Positions 1-5,602 of a stretch of DNA of 5,602 nt are shown in pieces. The stretch comes from Oscillospiraceae bacterium. GTDB taxonomy: Bacteria > Bacillota > Clostridia > WRCU01. Position 1 is the stretch's first letter; every line of letters starts with the position of its first letter. Position numbers and translations under genes: made by a program. The DNA is taken from positions 1 to 5,602 of the forward strand of contig WRCU01000121.1 in NCBI GenBank assembly GCA_009783805.1, read 5' to 3'. The notes under the pieces are model-generated. The model saw nothing but the letters and a program-made list of their open reading frames with translations. It was not told where the DNA came from and did no database searches.

Positions 1-407
1 CGCATCTTTATCTGCCTGAGCGACTCCTCGCCGGAGACGTATAAGGTCTTCAATCTTTCGTCGACCATGCGGCATATCTGCAGCGCGAGCGTGGACTTGC
101 CTATCCCCGGGTCGCCGCCCAGCAGCGTGAGCGATCCCGGGACGAACCCGCCGCCCAGCACCCTGTCCGTCTCCGCGTACCCGGACGGGAACCTGAGCCC
201 CTCATCGTCGGGTATCTCGCCGATCAGGACGGGCGCGGAACCGCCCGACGCGGGCGCGGCGCCTTTCCCCTTGGCGTTGTTGGGCCCCGTACCGACTTTC
301 ATCTCCAGGAACGAGTCCCAAACGGAGCACTCCGGGCACTTGCCCAGCCATCCCGCGCTCTCATAGCCGCATTCGCCGCATACGTACGTTACCTTCGCCT
401 TTGCCAT
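1..407 (-). CDS. radA: DNA repair protein RadA (Sms), 5' part only
   Basis: The first 135 codons of RadA/Sms are visible and the rest runs off the low-coordinate edge; full-length family members are about 450 residues. RadA is a RecA-like ATPase that promotes branch migration and processing of recombination intermediates in the cytoplasm. The translation shows the N-terminal four-cysteine zinc finger (C10, C13, C24, C27, with GYESAGWLGKCPEC), a variable Gly/Ala/Ser linker at about 38-60, the Walker A loop GDPGIGKS at 98-105, and the RadA-type segment YVSGEES at 123-129 followed by QIKMR. The ATG at 407 puts the zinc finger at the usual distance from the N-terminus. It lies 12 nt after the TAA of the TPM gene, in the same frame. 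The ribosome-binding region is an unusual G-run (GGCGGGGGCGGG) rather than a clean AGGAGG. Identity is secure. Confidence 0.96.
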   Translation of the reverse strand, partial: MAKAKVTYVCGECGYESAGWLGKCPECSVWDSFLEMKVGTGPNNAKGKGAAPASGGSAPVLIGEIPDDEGLRFPSGYAETDRVLGGGFVPGSLTLLGGDPGIGKSTLALQICRMVDERLKTLYVSGEESLRQIKM

Positions 408-440
408 CCCGCCCCCGCCTTATCCGCCGCCCCCGCCTTG
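405..440 (-). repeat. 18-nt-period tandem repeat across the TPM stop codon and radA start
   Basis: On the minus strand the 13-mer AAGGCGGGGGCGG occurs exactly twice with period 18, at 439-427 and 421-409. The first copy encodes Gln and Gly residues of the TPM protein tail, preceded by C (CAA). The second is preceded by T, which makes the TAA stop, and then forms the G-rich region just before the radA ATG. Because 18 is a multiple of three, both copies share one reading frame. The repeat is seen directly; a slippage origin is inferred. Confidence 0.8.
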
Positions 441-1577
441 CCCGCCGCCGCCGAAGTGCCCGCGCATCTTCGGCGTCGGCCGCCGCACCGTCACGTGCCC
501 GCCCGGCACCGCCTTGAACGGCGCCGCGGCCTTCCCGGCGGCCGGGCCGTCGTCGTCCCCGCCGCGCGCCTGAGCGTCCTCGGCACCCGGCGCGGCTTGG
601 GAGGATGGCCCCATGGGCGCCCCTTGGCCCGTGGGCCTATGTGACTCGGCCCCCCCCGCCCCGGCCATCCTCCCGTCGGCGCCTTCGCCCATGATCACAC
701 TCCGCCCGCTTCGCCGGGCGGGTCTCCCCATCGCCGCCGTCGGGCCTTCCGACGCCTTCCCCAATCCGCGCCTACGCTTCATCGCCCTATTGCGCGAATA
801 AAGGAATATGACCGAGACGACGACCATCCCCAGGAAGACGTACCTGCCGACGCCGCCGCCCTTTCCGCCCCCGTCGGCGCCCAGCGCGGCGTAGCGCCTC
901 TCTATCTCCGCGATGACGGACGCACCGCTTACCCACTCCATCCGCTCGGCCAGCTCCAGCGCCACGTTTGTGAAGGCCTTGTCGAACCGGCCGTCAGCCA
1001 GCTCCGCCCTGGCCTGCGCGTCGACGACCCTTCTGGCCTCGCCTACGGTCAGCGTGTCCTCGAGCCCGTACCCCACCTCGACCATCATGTCCTTGGCGGA
1101 GACGTCGAGGATGACCAGGAAGCCCCTCTCGCCGCCGCTCGCCCCGAACCCCCAGTCCGCGCCCGCGAACGCCCCGTATCCTTCCAAGGCCGCGCCGTCG
1201 GTGGATCCAACCGTCAGATACGCTATCGTGAGCCCGCCCACCATGTCGCTCACGGTCGCCGATATGAGCTCCAGCTGCGTGACCGTGCTCGCGGCCAGGA
1301 CCCCTGCCGCGTCTGCGACGTACGACCCTACGGGCCTGGCCGGCGGGCGCGGATGCGCCGACGCGCCGTCCGTCCGCGACGCGCCCGCGTCCGTGGCCGT
1401 CGCCGCGACGCGCATCGATCCCTGCGGGACCGTATAGGCGGACGCCGTACCCTGCGGGACCGCATAGGCGGACGCGAGCGCGGCCGCGAGCGCAGCCGCC
1501 AAGGCCACCTTAACCGCGGCGGCCACCCGAGCCTTCGCTCCCGTACGGCCCTTCACGTAGCCCGACCCGCCCATCAT
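420..1577 (-). CDS. Secreted or membrane-anchored TPM-domain protein (YgcG-like)
   Basis: This 385-residue protein has a TPM domain (TLP18.3/Psb32/MOLO-1 family, PF04536). The domain spans about residues 81-212, from PVGSYVADAAGVL through ADWGFG, GERGFLVILDVS and VEVGYGLEDTLT. TPM domains occur on extracytoplasmic proteins of mostly unclear function; plant homologues act in photosystem II maintenance. Residues 8-39 look like a signal peptide: a basic start, an Ala/Leu/Val-rich core and a plausible cleavage after ASAYA. A second hydrophobic segment at about 246-260 (YVFLGMVVVSVIFLY) is followed by RNRAMKRRR. By the positive-inside rule this puts the TPM domain outside and the last ~120 residues in the cytoplasm. 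That tail is low-complexity (Gly, Ala, Pro, charged) and ends in a Gly-rich stretch common in this family. The start is ATG 1577 or the adjacent ATG 1574, with only a weak G-rich ribosome-binding site. The domain call is strong; the specific function is unknown. Confidence 0.88.
   Translation of the reverse strand: MMGGSGYVKGRTGAKARVAAAVKVALAAALAAALASAYAVPQGTASAYTVPQGSMRVAATATDAGASRTDGASAHPRPPARPVGSYVADAAGVLAASTVTQLELISATVSDMVGGLTIAYLTVGSTDGAALEGYGAFAGADWGFGASGGERGFLVILDVSAKDMMVEVGYGLEDTLTVGEARRVVDAQARAELADGRFDKAFTNVALELAERMEWVSGASVIAEIERRYAALGADGGGKGGGVGRYVFLGMVVVSVIFLYSRNRAMKRRRGLGKASEGPTAAMGRPARRSGRSVIMGEGADGRMAGAGGAESHRPTGQGAPMGPSSQAAPGAEDAQARGGDDDGPAAGKAAAPFKAVPGGHVTVRRPTPKMRGHFGGGGQGGGGG
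1420..1475 (-). repeat. 30-nt tandem repeat encoding a duplicated signal-peptide cleavage region
   Basis: Positions 1420-1445 and 1450-1475 match at 25 of 26 bases (the only difference is 1433 versus 1463), with a period of 30 nt. In the TPM protein they encode SAYAVPQGTA (residues 36-45) and SAYTVPQGSM (46-55), a duplicated ten-residue block at the predicted signal-peptidase site. The first copy keeps the small residue (Ala39) expected before a cleavage site; the second has Thr49 there. Confidence 0.85.
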
Positions 1578-1594
1578 ACCGACCCACCCATACG
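1561..1594 (-). repeat. 17-nt tandem repeat at the TPM start codon, with a five-codon decoy ORF
   Basis: The minus-strand 13-mers at 1591-1579 (ATGGGTGGGTCGG) and 1574-1562 (ATGGGCGGGTCGG) differ at one base and are 17 nt apart. The upstream copy brings its own ATG in a different frame. It reads Met-Gly-Gly-Ser-Val and then stops at a TGA (1576-1574) that overlaps the real ATG pair at 1577 and 1574. This could act as a tiny coupled leader peptide or be a passive by-product of duplication; nothing in the sequence decides between them. Confidence 0.6.
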
Positions 1595-1655
1595 GACCGC
1601 CGCGCCTATCGGCCCAATCACCCTGCGCTAGGCGCCGCGCCGCCCTTTGGGGCCG
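1578..1655 (-). other. Intergenic gap between transketolase C subunit and TPM gene
   Basis: This 78-nt gap is the longest non-coding stretch in the window. It contains the inverted repeat at 1598-1639 and the upstream half of the start-codon duplication. I see no convincing -35/-10 pair and no T-run that would make an intrinsic terminator, so it neither clearly ends the upstream operon nor clearly starts a new one. Confidence 0.6.
1598..1639 (-). repeat. Inverted repeat, 11-bp arms with one mismatch, 20-nt loop
   Basis: The arm at 1598-1608 (cgccgcgccta) pairs with 1629-1639 (taggcgccgcg) at 10 of 11 positions, the exception being 1601 with 1636. The loop is 20 nt. In the minus-strand transcript it would form a GC-rich hairpin 18 nt after the transketolase stop codon and 20 nt before the TPM start. 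There is no U-tract next to it. It could slow 3' decay, act as an operator or simply reflect GC-rich sequence. Confidence 0.4.
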
Positions 1656-2600
1656 TCAACGCCCGCCCTTCGCGGCGGCCAGCTCGGCCGCGGCGCCGGC
1701 GACGTCCGAGGCCGTCAGCCCGTACATCTCCATCAGCCTCTGCGGCTTCCCGCTCTTGCCGAACCTGTCCATGATGCCCACCATCCTCATGGGGACCGGG
1801 AACCTCCTGCAGACCGCCTCGGCCACGGCGCCGCCGAACCCCCCCATGACGCTGTGCTCCTCGCACGTGACGATGGCGCCCGTCTCCCTGGCGCAGGCCT
1901 CGACCATCCCCTCGTCCAAAGGCTTAATGGTATGCATGTCCACCACCCTGGCCGCTATGCCCTTTCTTTTAAGGATCTCATGGGCCAGGAGCGCCTCATG
2001 CACCATCAGGCCCGTGGCCATGATCGTGACGTCGTCCCCGTCCCTGAGCCTTATCCCCTTCCCCAGCTCGAAGTCCGCGTCGTCGCCGTGGACCTTCCCC
2101 ACCGCGAGCCGCCCGAACCGCAGGTAGAACGGGCCGGGGTTATCTATGGCCGCCTTCACCGCCCACCTCGCGCTTACGGCGTCGCACGGGCTGATCACCC
2201 TCATGTTCGGCAGCACCCTCATTATGGCCAGGTCCTCCACGCATTGGTGGGAGGCCCCGTCCTCGCCGACCGATATGCCGGCGTGGGTGGCCCCGACCTT
2301 CACGTTGAGCGACGGGTAGCATATGGTGTTCCGTATCTGCTCCCATGCCCTGCCCGCCGCGAATATGGCGAACGAGCTGGCGAAGACCGTCTTCCCGCAG
2401 GTGGATATACCGGCGGCGACGTCCATCATGTTGGCCTCGGCTATGCCCATGTTCACGAAACGCTCCGGGTAGACCTTCTTGAACTCATTCGTCATGGTGG
2501 ACTTGGACAGGTCCGCGTCCAGCACGACGATATCCTTGTCGGCCCCGAACTCCGCCAGGGCCTTTCCGTAAGCCTCCCTAGTCGCGACCTTGTCAGCCAT
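1656..2600 (-). CDS. Transketolase, C-terminal subunit (split enzyme)
   Basis: This 314-residue protein carries the pyrimidine-binding and C-terminal domains of a two-subunit, thiamine-diphosphate-dependent transketolase, which moves two-carbon ketol units between sugar phosphates in the non-oxidative pentose phosphate pathway. Visible marks, counted from the chosen start, are VLDADLSKST (26-35), GIAEANM (52-58) with Glu55 as the likely cofactor-activating glutamate, GATHAGISVGEDGASHQ (103-119), DMHTIKPLD (221-229) and EEHSVMGGFG (247-256). I chose ATG 2600 because the protein then begins MADKVATREAYGKAL, as homologues typically do, and GGGGGC sits 8 nt upstream. In-frame ATGs at 2606, 2615 and 2630 would add 2, 5 or 10 residues. 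It overlaps the N-terminal subunit gene by 8 nt in another frame, implying coupled synthesis of the two halves. A split 1-deoxyxylulose-5-phosphate synthase is unlikely, given the partner's transketolase-type motifs. Confidence 0.93.
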   Translation of the reverse strand: MADKVATREAYGKALAEFGADKDIVVLDADLSKSTMTNEFKKVYPERFVNMGIAEANMMDVAAGISTCGKTVFASSFAIFAAGRAWEQIRNTICYPSLNVKVGATHAGISVGEDGASHQCVEDLAIMRVLPNMRVISPCDAVSARWAVKAAIDNPGPFYLRFGRLAVGKVHGDDADFELGKGIRLRDGDDVTIMATGLMVHEALLAHEILKRKGIAARVVDMHTIKPLDEGMVEACARETGAIVTCEEHSVMGGFGGAVAEAVCRRFPVPMRMVGIMDRFGKSGKPQRLMEMYGLTASDVAGAAAELAAAKGGR

Positions 2601-3465
2601 CCACATCGCCCCCATTCCCGTTCGCCCCACCCAAGCCCGCGATGGCCGCGTCCAGCTCGGCCAAGGCCGTCGCGTACTGCTCGGCGTTCGGCGCCGCCCC
2701 GTGCCATCCGGCCTGGTTCTCCATATAGGAGACGCCCTTCCCCTTCACGGTGGCTGCGACCACGGCGGTGGGCCTGCCCACGCACGCCCTCGCCTCCAGC
2801 GCCGCCCGCTCGATGGCCGCGAAGTCGTGGCCGTCTATCTCCACCACGTTCCATCCGAACGCCCTGTACTTCTCGGCGAACGGCTCGGGCGAGACGACGT
2901 CCTTGATCGACCCGTCTATCTGCAGCCCGTTGTAGTCGAGGAAGCAGCACAGGTTGTCGAGTTTATAATGCGCCGCGCACATGAAGGCCTCCCATACCTG
3001 GCCCTCCTCGGACTCCCCGTCGCCGATCATCGCGTATACGCGGAAGCCCTCGCCGTAAAGCTTCCCCGCAATGGCCATGCCGACGGCCGCCGATATGCCC
3101 TGGCCCAACGATCCCGTGGACATGTCCACGCCGGGCACGCTCTTCATGCTGGGGTGCCCCTCGAGGTAGCTGTCCGCGCTCCTGAACCCCTTCAGGTCAT
3201 CCTTGGGGAAGAAGCCCCTTTCAGCCAGGACCGCATACAGGGCGGGTGAGCAATGGCCCTTCGAGAGGACGAACCTGTCCCTCCCCTCCCATCGCGGCTT
3301 GGCGGGGTCGACCTCCATCTCATGGAAGTACAGGTACGTAAGCATGTCCGCGCACGAGAGCGATCCCCCCGGATGCCCGGACGATGCGGCGAAGACCTGC
3401 CCCAGGATTGACTTCCTTACCCTCGCCGCGGTCAGTTCCAGCTTAATCGACTTCCCTTTGTCCAT
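2593..3465 (-). CDS. Transketolase, N-terminal subunit (split enzyme)
   Basis: This 290-residue protein is the thiamine-diphosphate-binding half of the split transketolase and is near the usual length for that subunit. Motifs in order are SSGHPGGSLS (28-37), LSKGH (67-71), EGHPS (102-106), STGSLGQG (116-123), and the cofactor/metal motif starting GDGESEEGQVWEA (148-160) and continuing to DYNGLQIDG (177-185). KGKG (241-244) and WHG (254-256) follow. GDG plus the Asn of DYNG is the expected diphosphate/Mg2+ site. The last ~12 residues are Gly/Asn/Asp-rich and overlap the start of the partner gene. The ATG at 3465 has the strongest ribosome-binding site in the window. The gene lies 17 nt after rapZ. 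Together with the next gene it should form the active heteromer in the cytoplasm. Confidence is high. Confidence 0.94.
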   Translation of the reverse strand: MDKGKSIKLELTAARVRKSILGQVFAASSGHPGGSLSCADMLTYLYFHEMEVDPAKPRWEGRDRFVLSKGHCSPALYAVLAERGFFPKDDLKGFRSADSYLEGHPSMKSVPGVDMSTGSLGQGISAAVGMAIAGKLYGEGFRVYAMIGDGESEEGQVWEAFMCAAHYKLDNLCCFLDYNGLQIDGSIKDVVSPEPFAEKYRAFGWNVVEIDGHDFAAIERAALEARACVGRPTAVVAATVKGKGVSYMENQAGWHGAAPNAEQYATALAELDAAIAGLGGANGNGGDVDG

Positions 3466-3470
3466 CTTCC

Positions 3471-3476
3471 CCTCCT
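3471..3476 (-). promoter_or_regulatory. Strong Shine-Dalgarno site for transketolase N subunit
   Basis: A perfect AGGAGG lies 5 nt before the ATG at 3465, within the 17-nt gap after rapZ. It fixes the start and suggests strong independent initiation rather than reliance on coupling. Confidence 0.85.
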
Positions 3477-3482
3477 ATTATG

Positions 3483-4349
3483 CTATTCGGACGGCTGTCC
3501 GCCCTTGTCGATGTCCCTATGGACGACGGAGGACCTGTGGCCCCCCACCCCGAGGACCCTGTTGAGCTCGTCCCCGATGGCGACCGACCTGTGCCTTCCG
3601 CCGGTGCAGCCTATGCCGATCACCAGTATGGGCTTCCCCTCATCCTTGTACCGCGGGATCAAAAATCCCAGCATCTCGGTCAGCATGCGCAGGAACTCCG
3701 CGGTCACGGCGTTCGAGATGACATAGTCCCTCACCGCCCCGCCTTGCCCGGAGAGGTCCCTGAGCTCGGGGACGTAGAATGGGTTGGGGATGAACCTGAC
3801 GTCGAACAGCAGGTCGCAGTCTATGGGTATCCCATACTTGAAGCCGAAGCTCACCACGTTGATGGGGAAGCCGCCGTCCGTCCCCACCCCGCCGAACATG
3901 GAAATGATGGCCTCCCTCAGCTGCCGCAAGGTCAGCTCGGACGTGTCTATCACCTTGTGGGCCTGCTCCTTGATGCCGCGCAGCAGCGCCCGTTCCTTCG
4001 TTATGCCCGCCATTACCCCGGACCCCGGCGAAAGCGGGTGGCTCCTCCGCAGCTCCTTATAGCGCCGCGTCAGCTCCTCGTCCCTGGCCTCGAGGAACAC
4101 GAGCTCGTAGGGCACCCCTTTTTCGCGGAGCTTGTCGAGGCCCGGCATGAAGTCCTTCAGGAACCCGCCGCTCCTCGCGTCTATGACGAGCGCCACCAAC
4201 TCCTTCCTGCTCTCCTCGCACATCTCGCAGAAGACGGGCAGGAGCGACGGGGGCAGGTTGTCCACGCAAAAATAGCCTAGGTCCTCCAGCATCTTGATGG
4301 CCTGGCTCTTGCCCGCCCCGGACATGCCGGTGACTATCGTCACCCTCAT
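3483..4349 (-). CDS. rapZ: RapZ/YvcJ family nucleotide-binding adapter protein
   Basis: This 288-residue protein matches the length and motifs of the RapZ (YhbJ/YvcJ) family. In E. coli, RapZ binds the sRNAs GlmZ and GlmY and guides RNase E, tuning glucosamine-6-phosphate synthesis for the cell wall. The Bacillus homologue YvcJ hydrolyses GTP and its role is less clear. The Walker A loop GMSGAGKS is at 8-15, followed by GYFCVDNLPP (25-34), the Walker-B-like LVIDAR (54-59) and RRSHPLSP (101-108). The C-terminal domain shows SFGFKYGIP (167-175), DVRFIPNP (183-190) and GCTGGRHRSV (247-256), the region that contacts RNA and metabolites in E. coli RapZ. The ATG at 4349 overlaps the murB TGA as ATGA, with GGGGAAGG just upstream. 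The stop is TAG. Family identity is certain; whether it regulates RNA in this organism cannot be read from the sequence. Confidence 0.95.
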   Translation of the reverse strand: MRVTIVTGMSGAGKSQAIKMLEDLGYFCVDNLPPSLLPVFCEMCEESRKELVALVIDARSGGFLKDFMPGLDKLREKGVPYELVFLEARDEELTRRYKELRRSHPLSPGSGVMAGITKERALLRGIKEQAHKVIDTSELTLRQLREAIISMFGGVGTDGGFPINVVSFGFKYGIPIDCDLLFDVRFIPNPFYVPELRDLSGQGGAVRDYVISNAVTAEFLRMLTEMLGFLIPRYKDEGKPILVIGIGCTGGRHRSVAIGDELNRVLGVGGHRSSVVHRDIDKGGQPSE

Positions 4350-5323
4350 GCCTTCCCCGCGCCCCCGACGCGGCCGTCGCGCCCCGGGCTACCGAACTCG
4401 CCCAGCATCCTCACCTCCGTCTCCAAGGTGACCCCGGTCCTTTCGAGCACCACGCGCCTGACGTGGTCTATGAGCGCCAGTACGTCCCCCGCCGTGGCCC
4501 CCCCGACGTTCACTATGAACCCGCAGTGCTTCTCGGAGACCATCGCACCTCCGACGCGGTGCCCGCGCAGCCCGCTCTCCTCGATGAGCCTGCCGGCGTA
4601 GTCGCCCTTCGGCCTCTTGAACACGCTGCCCGCGCTGGGCAGGTCAGTAGGCTGCCTATCCCGCCGCCTCCCCGCGTAGTCGGCCATGAGCGCGGCGATC
4701 CGCCCTTTGTCCCCCTTGCGGAGGCGGAAGGCGCTCTCTAATATTATGTATCCGTTGCCCTGGATGGCGCTGCTCCTGTTGCCGAACCCGTGCCGCTCGT
4801 TGTCCAGCCGGACCGGCTCGCCCCGGCCGTCCAGGCAGTCCGACCATATGAGCGTGCCCGAGACCTCGCCGCCGTACGCCCCGGCGTTCATGCACACGCC
4901 GCCGCCGACGCTGCCCGGTATGCCCTCGGCGAACTCCAGCCCGCTGAGCGAGCCTTCCAGCGCGGCCATGGCCAAGGCGGGCATCGTGGCCGCCGAGCCG
5001 GAGACGATCACCTCACCCTCCGCCCTGATGCCGGCCATGCCGCGCGAGAGGCGGACGACCGCGCCGCGGATGCCGCCGTCCCCGACGAGGACGTTCGAGC
5101 CCCCGCCTAGGACGGTCATGGCCACCCCCTTATCGCGCAGGAAGCCGCATACGGCCCTCAGCTCAGCCACGTCGCCGGGCGTCACGAGCACGTCCGCCGG
5201 CCCGCCGATCCCGAAGGTCGTATGGCCGGACATCGGCTCATTCGCGAGCGCGCGGCCGGGGCCGACGATCCGTCCCAGCCCTTCGGCCAGCCCCTCGGCG
5301 CCATACGCGGCCACGTCACCCAA
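4346..5323 (-). CDS. murB: UDP-N-acetylenolpyruvoylglucosamine reductase MurB, TTG start
   Basis: MurB is the cytoplasmic FAD/NADPH enzyme that reduces UDP-GlcNAc-enolpyruvate to UDP-MurNAc, the second committed step of peptidoglycan synthesis. The 325 residues show HTTFGIGGPAD (34-44), LGGGSNVLV (72-80), the FAD-binding GIPGSVGGGVCMNAGAYGGE (134-153), GSVFKRP (232-238) with the likely catalytic Ser233, AGRLIEESGLRG (243-254), and LETEVRMLG (300-308) with a conserved acidic residue. The compact length and lack of a long insertion suggest the Bacillus/Staphylococcus-type (type II) form. The motif usually seen as YR.S reads GNRSS at 181-185, with Asn182 where Tyr is common. No ATG fits near the N-terminus. 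TTG 5323 is preferred over GTG 5314 because GGAGG lies 5 nt before it. The start is 1 nt after the hprK stop, and the TGA overlaps the rapZ ATG. Identity is certain. Confidence 0.96.
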   Translation of the reverse strand: MGDVAAYGAEGLAEGLGRIVGPGRALANEPMSGHTTFGIGGPADVLVTPGDVAELRAVCGFLRDKGVAMTVLGGGSNVLVGDGGIRGAVVRLSRGMAGIRAEGEVIVSGSAATMPALAMAALEGSLSGLEFAEGIPGSVGGGVCMNAGAYGGEVSGTLIWSDCLDGRGEPVRLDNERHGFGNRSSAIQGNGYIILESAFRLRKGDKGRIAALMADYAGRRRDRQPTDLPSAGSVFKRPKGDYAGRLIEESGLRGHRVGGAMVSEKHCGFIVNVGGATAGDVLALIDHVRRVVLERTGVTLETEVRMLGEFGSPGRDGRVGGAGKA

Positions 5324-5324
5324 G

Positions 5325-5602
5325 TCAGCCTCCGTTCCCGTCCATGAGCCCCATCACCCTGTCGGTCAGCGCCTTCGCCGCGTTGTAGCCCATCTTCTTC
5401 TGCCTGTTGTTCATGGCCGCGCTCTCTATGATGATGGCCAAGTTCCTCCCCGGCTTCACCGGGATGCGTATAATGGGCAGCTTGCTGTCCAGTATCTCCG
5501 TGAACTCATCCTCCAGGCCGATCGTCTCATACGCCTTCCTGTTGTACCAGATCTCCAGCTGTATGACCAGGTCTATCCACTCGGTCAGTCTTAGGGCCCC
5601 CA
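5325..5602 (-). CDS. hprK: HPr kinase/phosphorylase, 3' part only
   Basis: The last 91 codons of HprK/P are visible, ending at TGA 5327-5325; the upstream part, with the Walker A loop, lies beyond the window edge. HprK/P phosphorylates and dephosphorylates HPr (and Crh) on Ser46, linking glycolytic state to carbon-catabolite control or, in some lineages, to other targets. The segment opens with [18 protein letters not shown], matching the family region just after the catalytic core. It continues through [24 protein letters not shown] to the family signature [18 protein letters not shown]. It ends [18 protein letters not shown] plus a short tail. The match to the C-terminal helices of Bacillus and Lactobacillus HprK/P is clear by eye. 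The gene is the most upstream of the window's array and is followed after 1 nt by murB. Confidence 0.95.
   Translation of the reverse strand, partial: GALRLTEWIDLVIQLEIWYNRKAYETIGLEDEFTEILDSKLPIIRIPVKPGRNLAIIIESAAMNNRQKKMGYNAAKALTDRVMGLMDGNGG
5329..5333 (-). promoter_or_regulatory. Shine-Dalgarno site deciding the murB TTG start
   Basis: GGAGG sits inside the last two sense codons of hprK and 5 nt before TTG 5323. The alternative GTG at 5314 would be 14 nt away, which is too far, so the site favours the rare TTG start and coupling of murB translation to hprK. Confidence 0.7.

Noticed and set aside
67..366. Plus-strand 99-codon open frame at the low-coordinate edge
   Set aside because: It lies opposite the clear radA coding sequence, with the zinc finger and Walker A loop on the minus strand, and shows no features of its own.
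1578..1655. Intrinsic terminator or sigma-70 promoter in the gap
   Set aside because: The hairpin lacks a following T-run on the minus strand. The best promoter-like pair (TTGGGC with a GTATGG-like -10) matches the -10 consensus poorly.
1647..2906. Long plus-strand open frame (419 codons) opposite the transketolase genes
   Set aside because: It is rich in Pro, Arg and His, has no recognisable domain, and lies opposite two clear genes. GC-rich codon bias keeps the antisense frame open. Similar plus-strand frames at 3480-4280 and 4686-5594 are rejected for the same reason.
2593..3465. Single transketolase gene broken by a frameshift
   Set aside because: The two halves are in different frames, but each has its own start with a ribosome-binding site, a family-typical N-terminus and normal length. 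Split transketolases are well known.
1..5602. CRISPR array, tRNA or rRNA gene, insertion sequence, attachment site or defence system
   Set aside because: Reading both strands I saw no regularly spaced repeats, no tRNA-like cloverleaf, no transposase and no abrupt composition change. The genes are ordinary chromosomal ones.

Overview
The window is a GC-rich (roughly two-thirds G+C by eye) bacterial segment in which every gene I can support lies on the minus strand, so transcription runs from high to low coordinates. In transcription order it holds the 3' end of hprK (HPr kinase/phosphorylase), murB, rapZ, a split transketolase (N-terminal then C-terminal subunit), a secreted or membrane TPM-domain protein, and the 5' end of radA. 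Both edge genes are cut by the window. Junctions are tight: 1 nt between hprK and murB, a 4-nt ATGA overlap between murB and rapZ, 17 nt between rapZ and the first transketolase gene, an 8-nt overlap between the transketolase halves, 78 nt before the TPM gene, and 12 nt before radA. This looks like one operon or two overlapping transcription units. The 78-nt gap is the only place with room for an internal promoter or RNA structure.

The organism cannot be named from the sequence. HprK next to MurB and RapZ, a split transketolase, and frequent AGG (Arg) and ATA (Ile) codons in a high-GC genome fit a bacterium outside the Actinobacteria and the best-known Proteobacteria. Synergistota is my best guess, with low to moderate confidence. 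A high-GC Firmicutes relative is an alternative.

The genes are mostly housekeeping. hprK senses carbon and energy state through phosphorylation of HPr. murB makes UDP-MurNAc for peptidoglycan. rapZ is a nucleotide-binding adapter, linked in E. coli to amino-sugar supply for the cell wall. The transketolase pair runs the non-oxidative pentose phosphate pathway. radA serves recombinational DNA repair. A shared carbon-flux and envelope-precursor theme for the first five genes is inference.

I found no clear new system. The oddest part is the TPM gene. It carries three short tandem duplications: at its start codon (period 17), at its predicted signal-peptide cleavage site (period 30), and across its stop codon (period 18). 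The last leaves radA in the same reading frame as the TPM gene, with one TAA codon between them.
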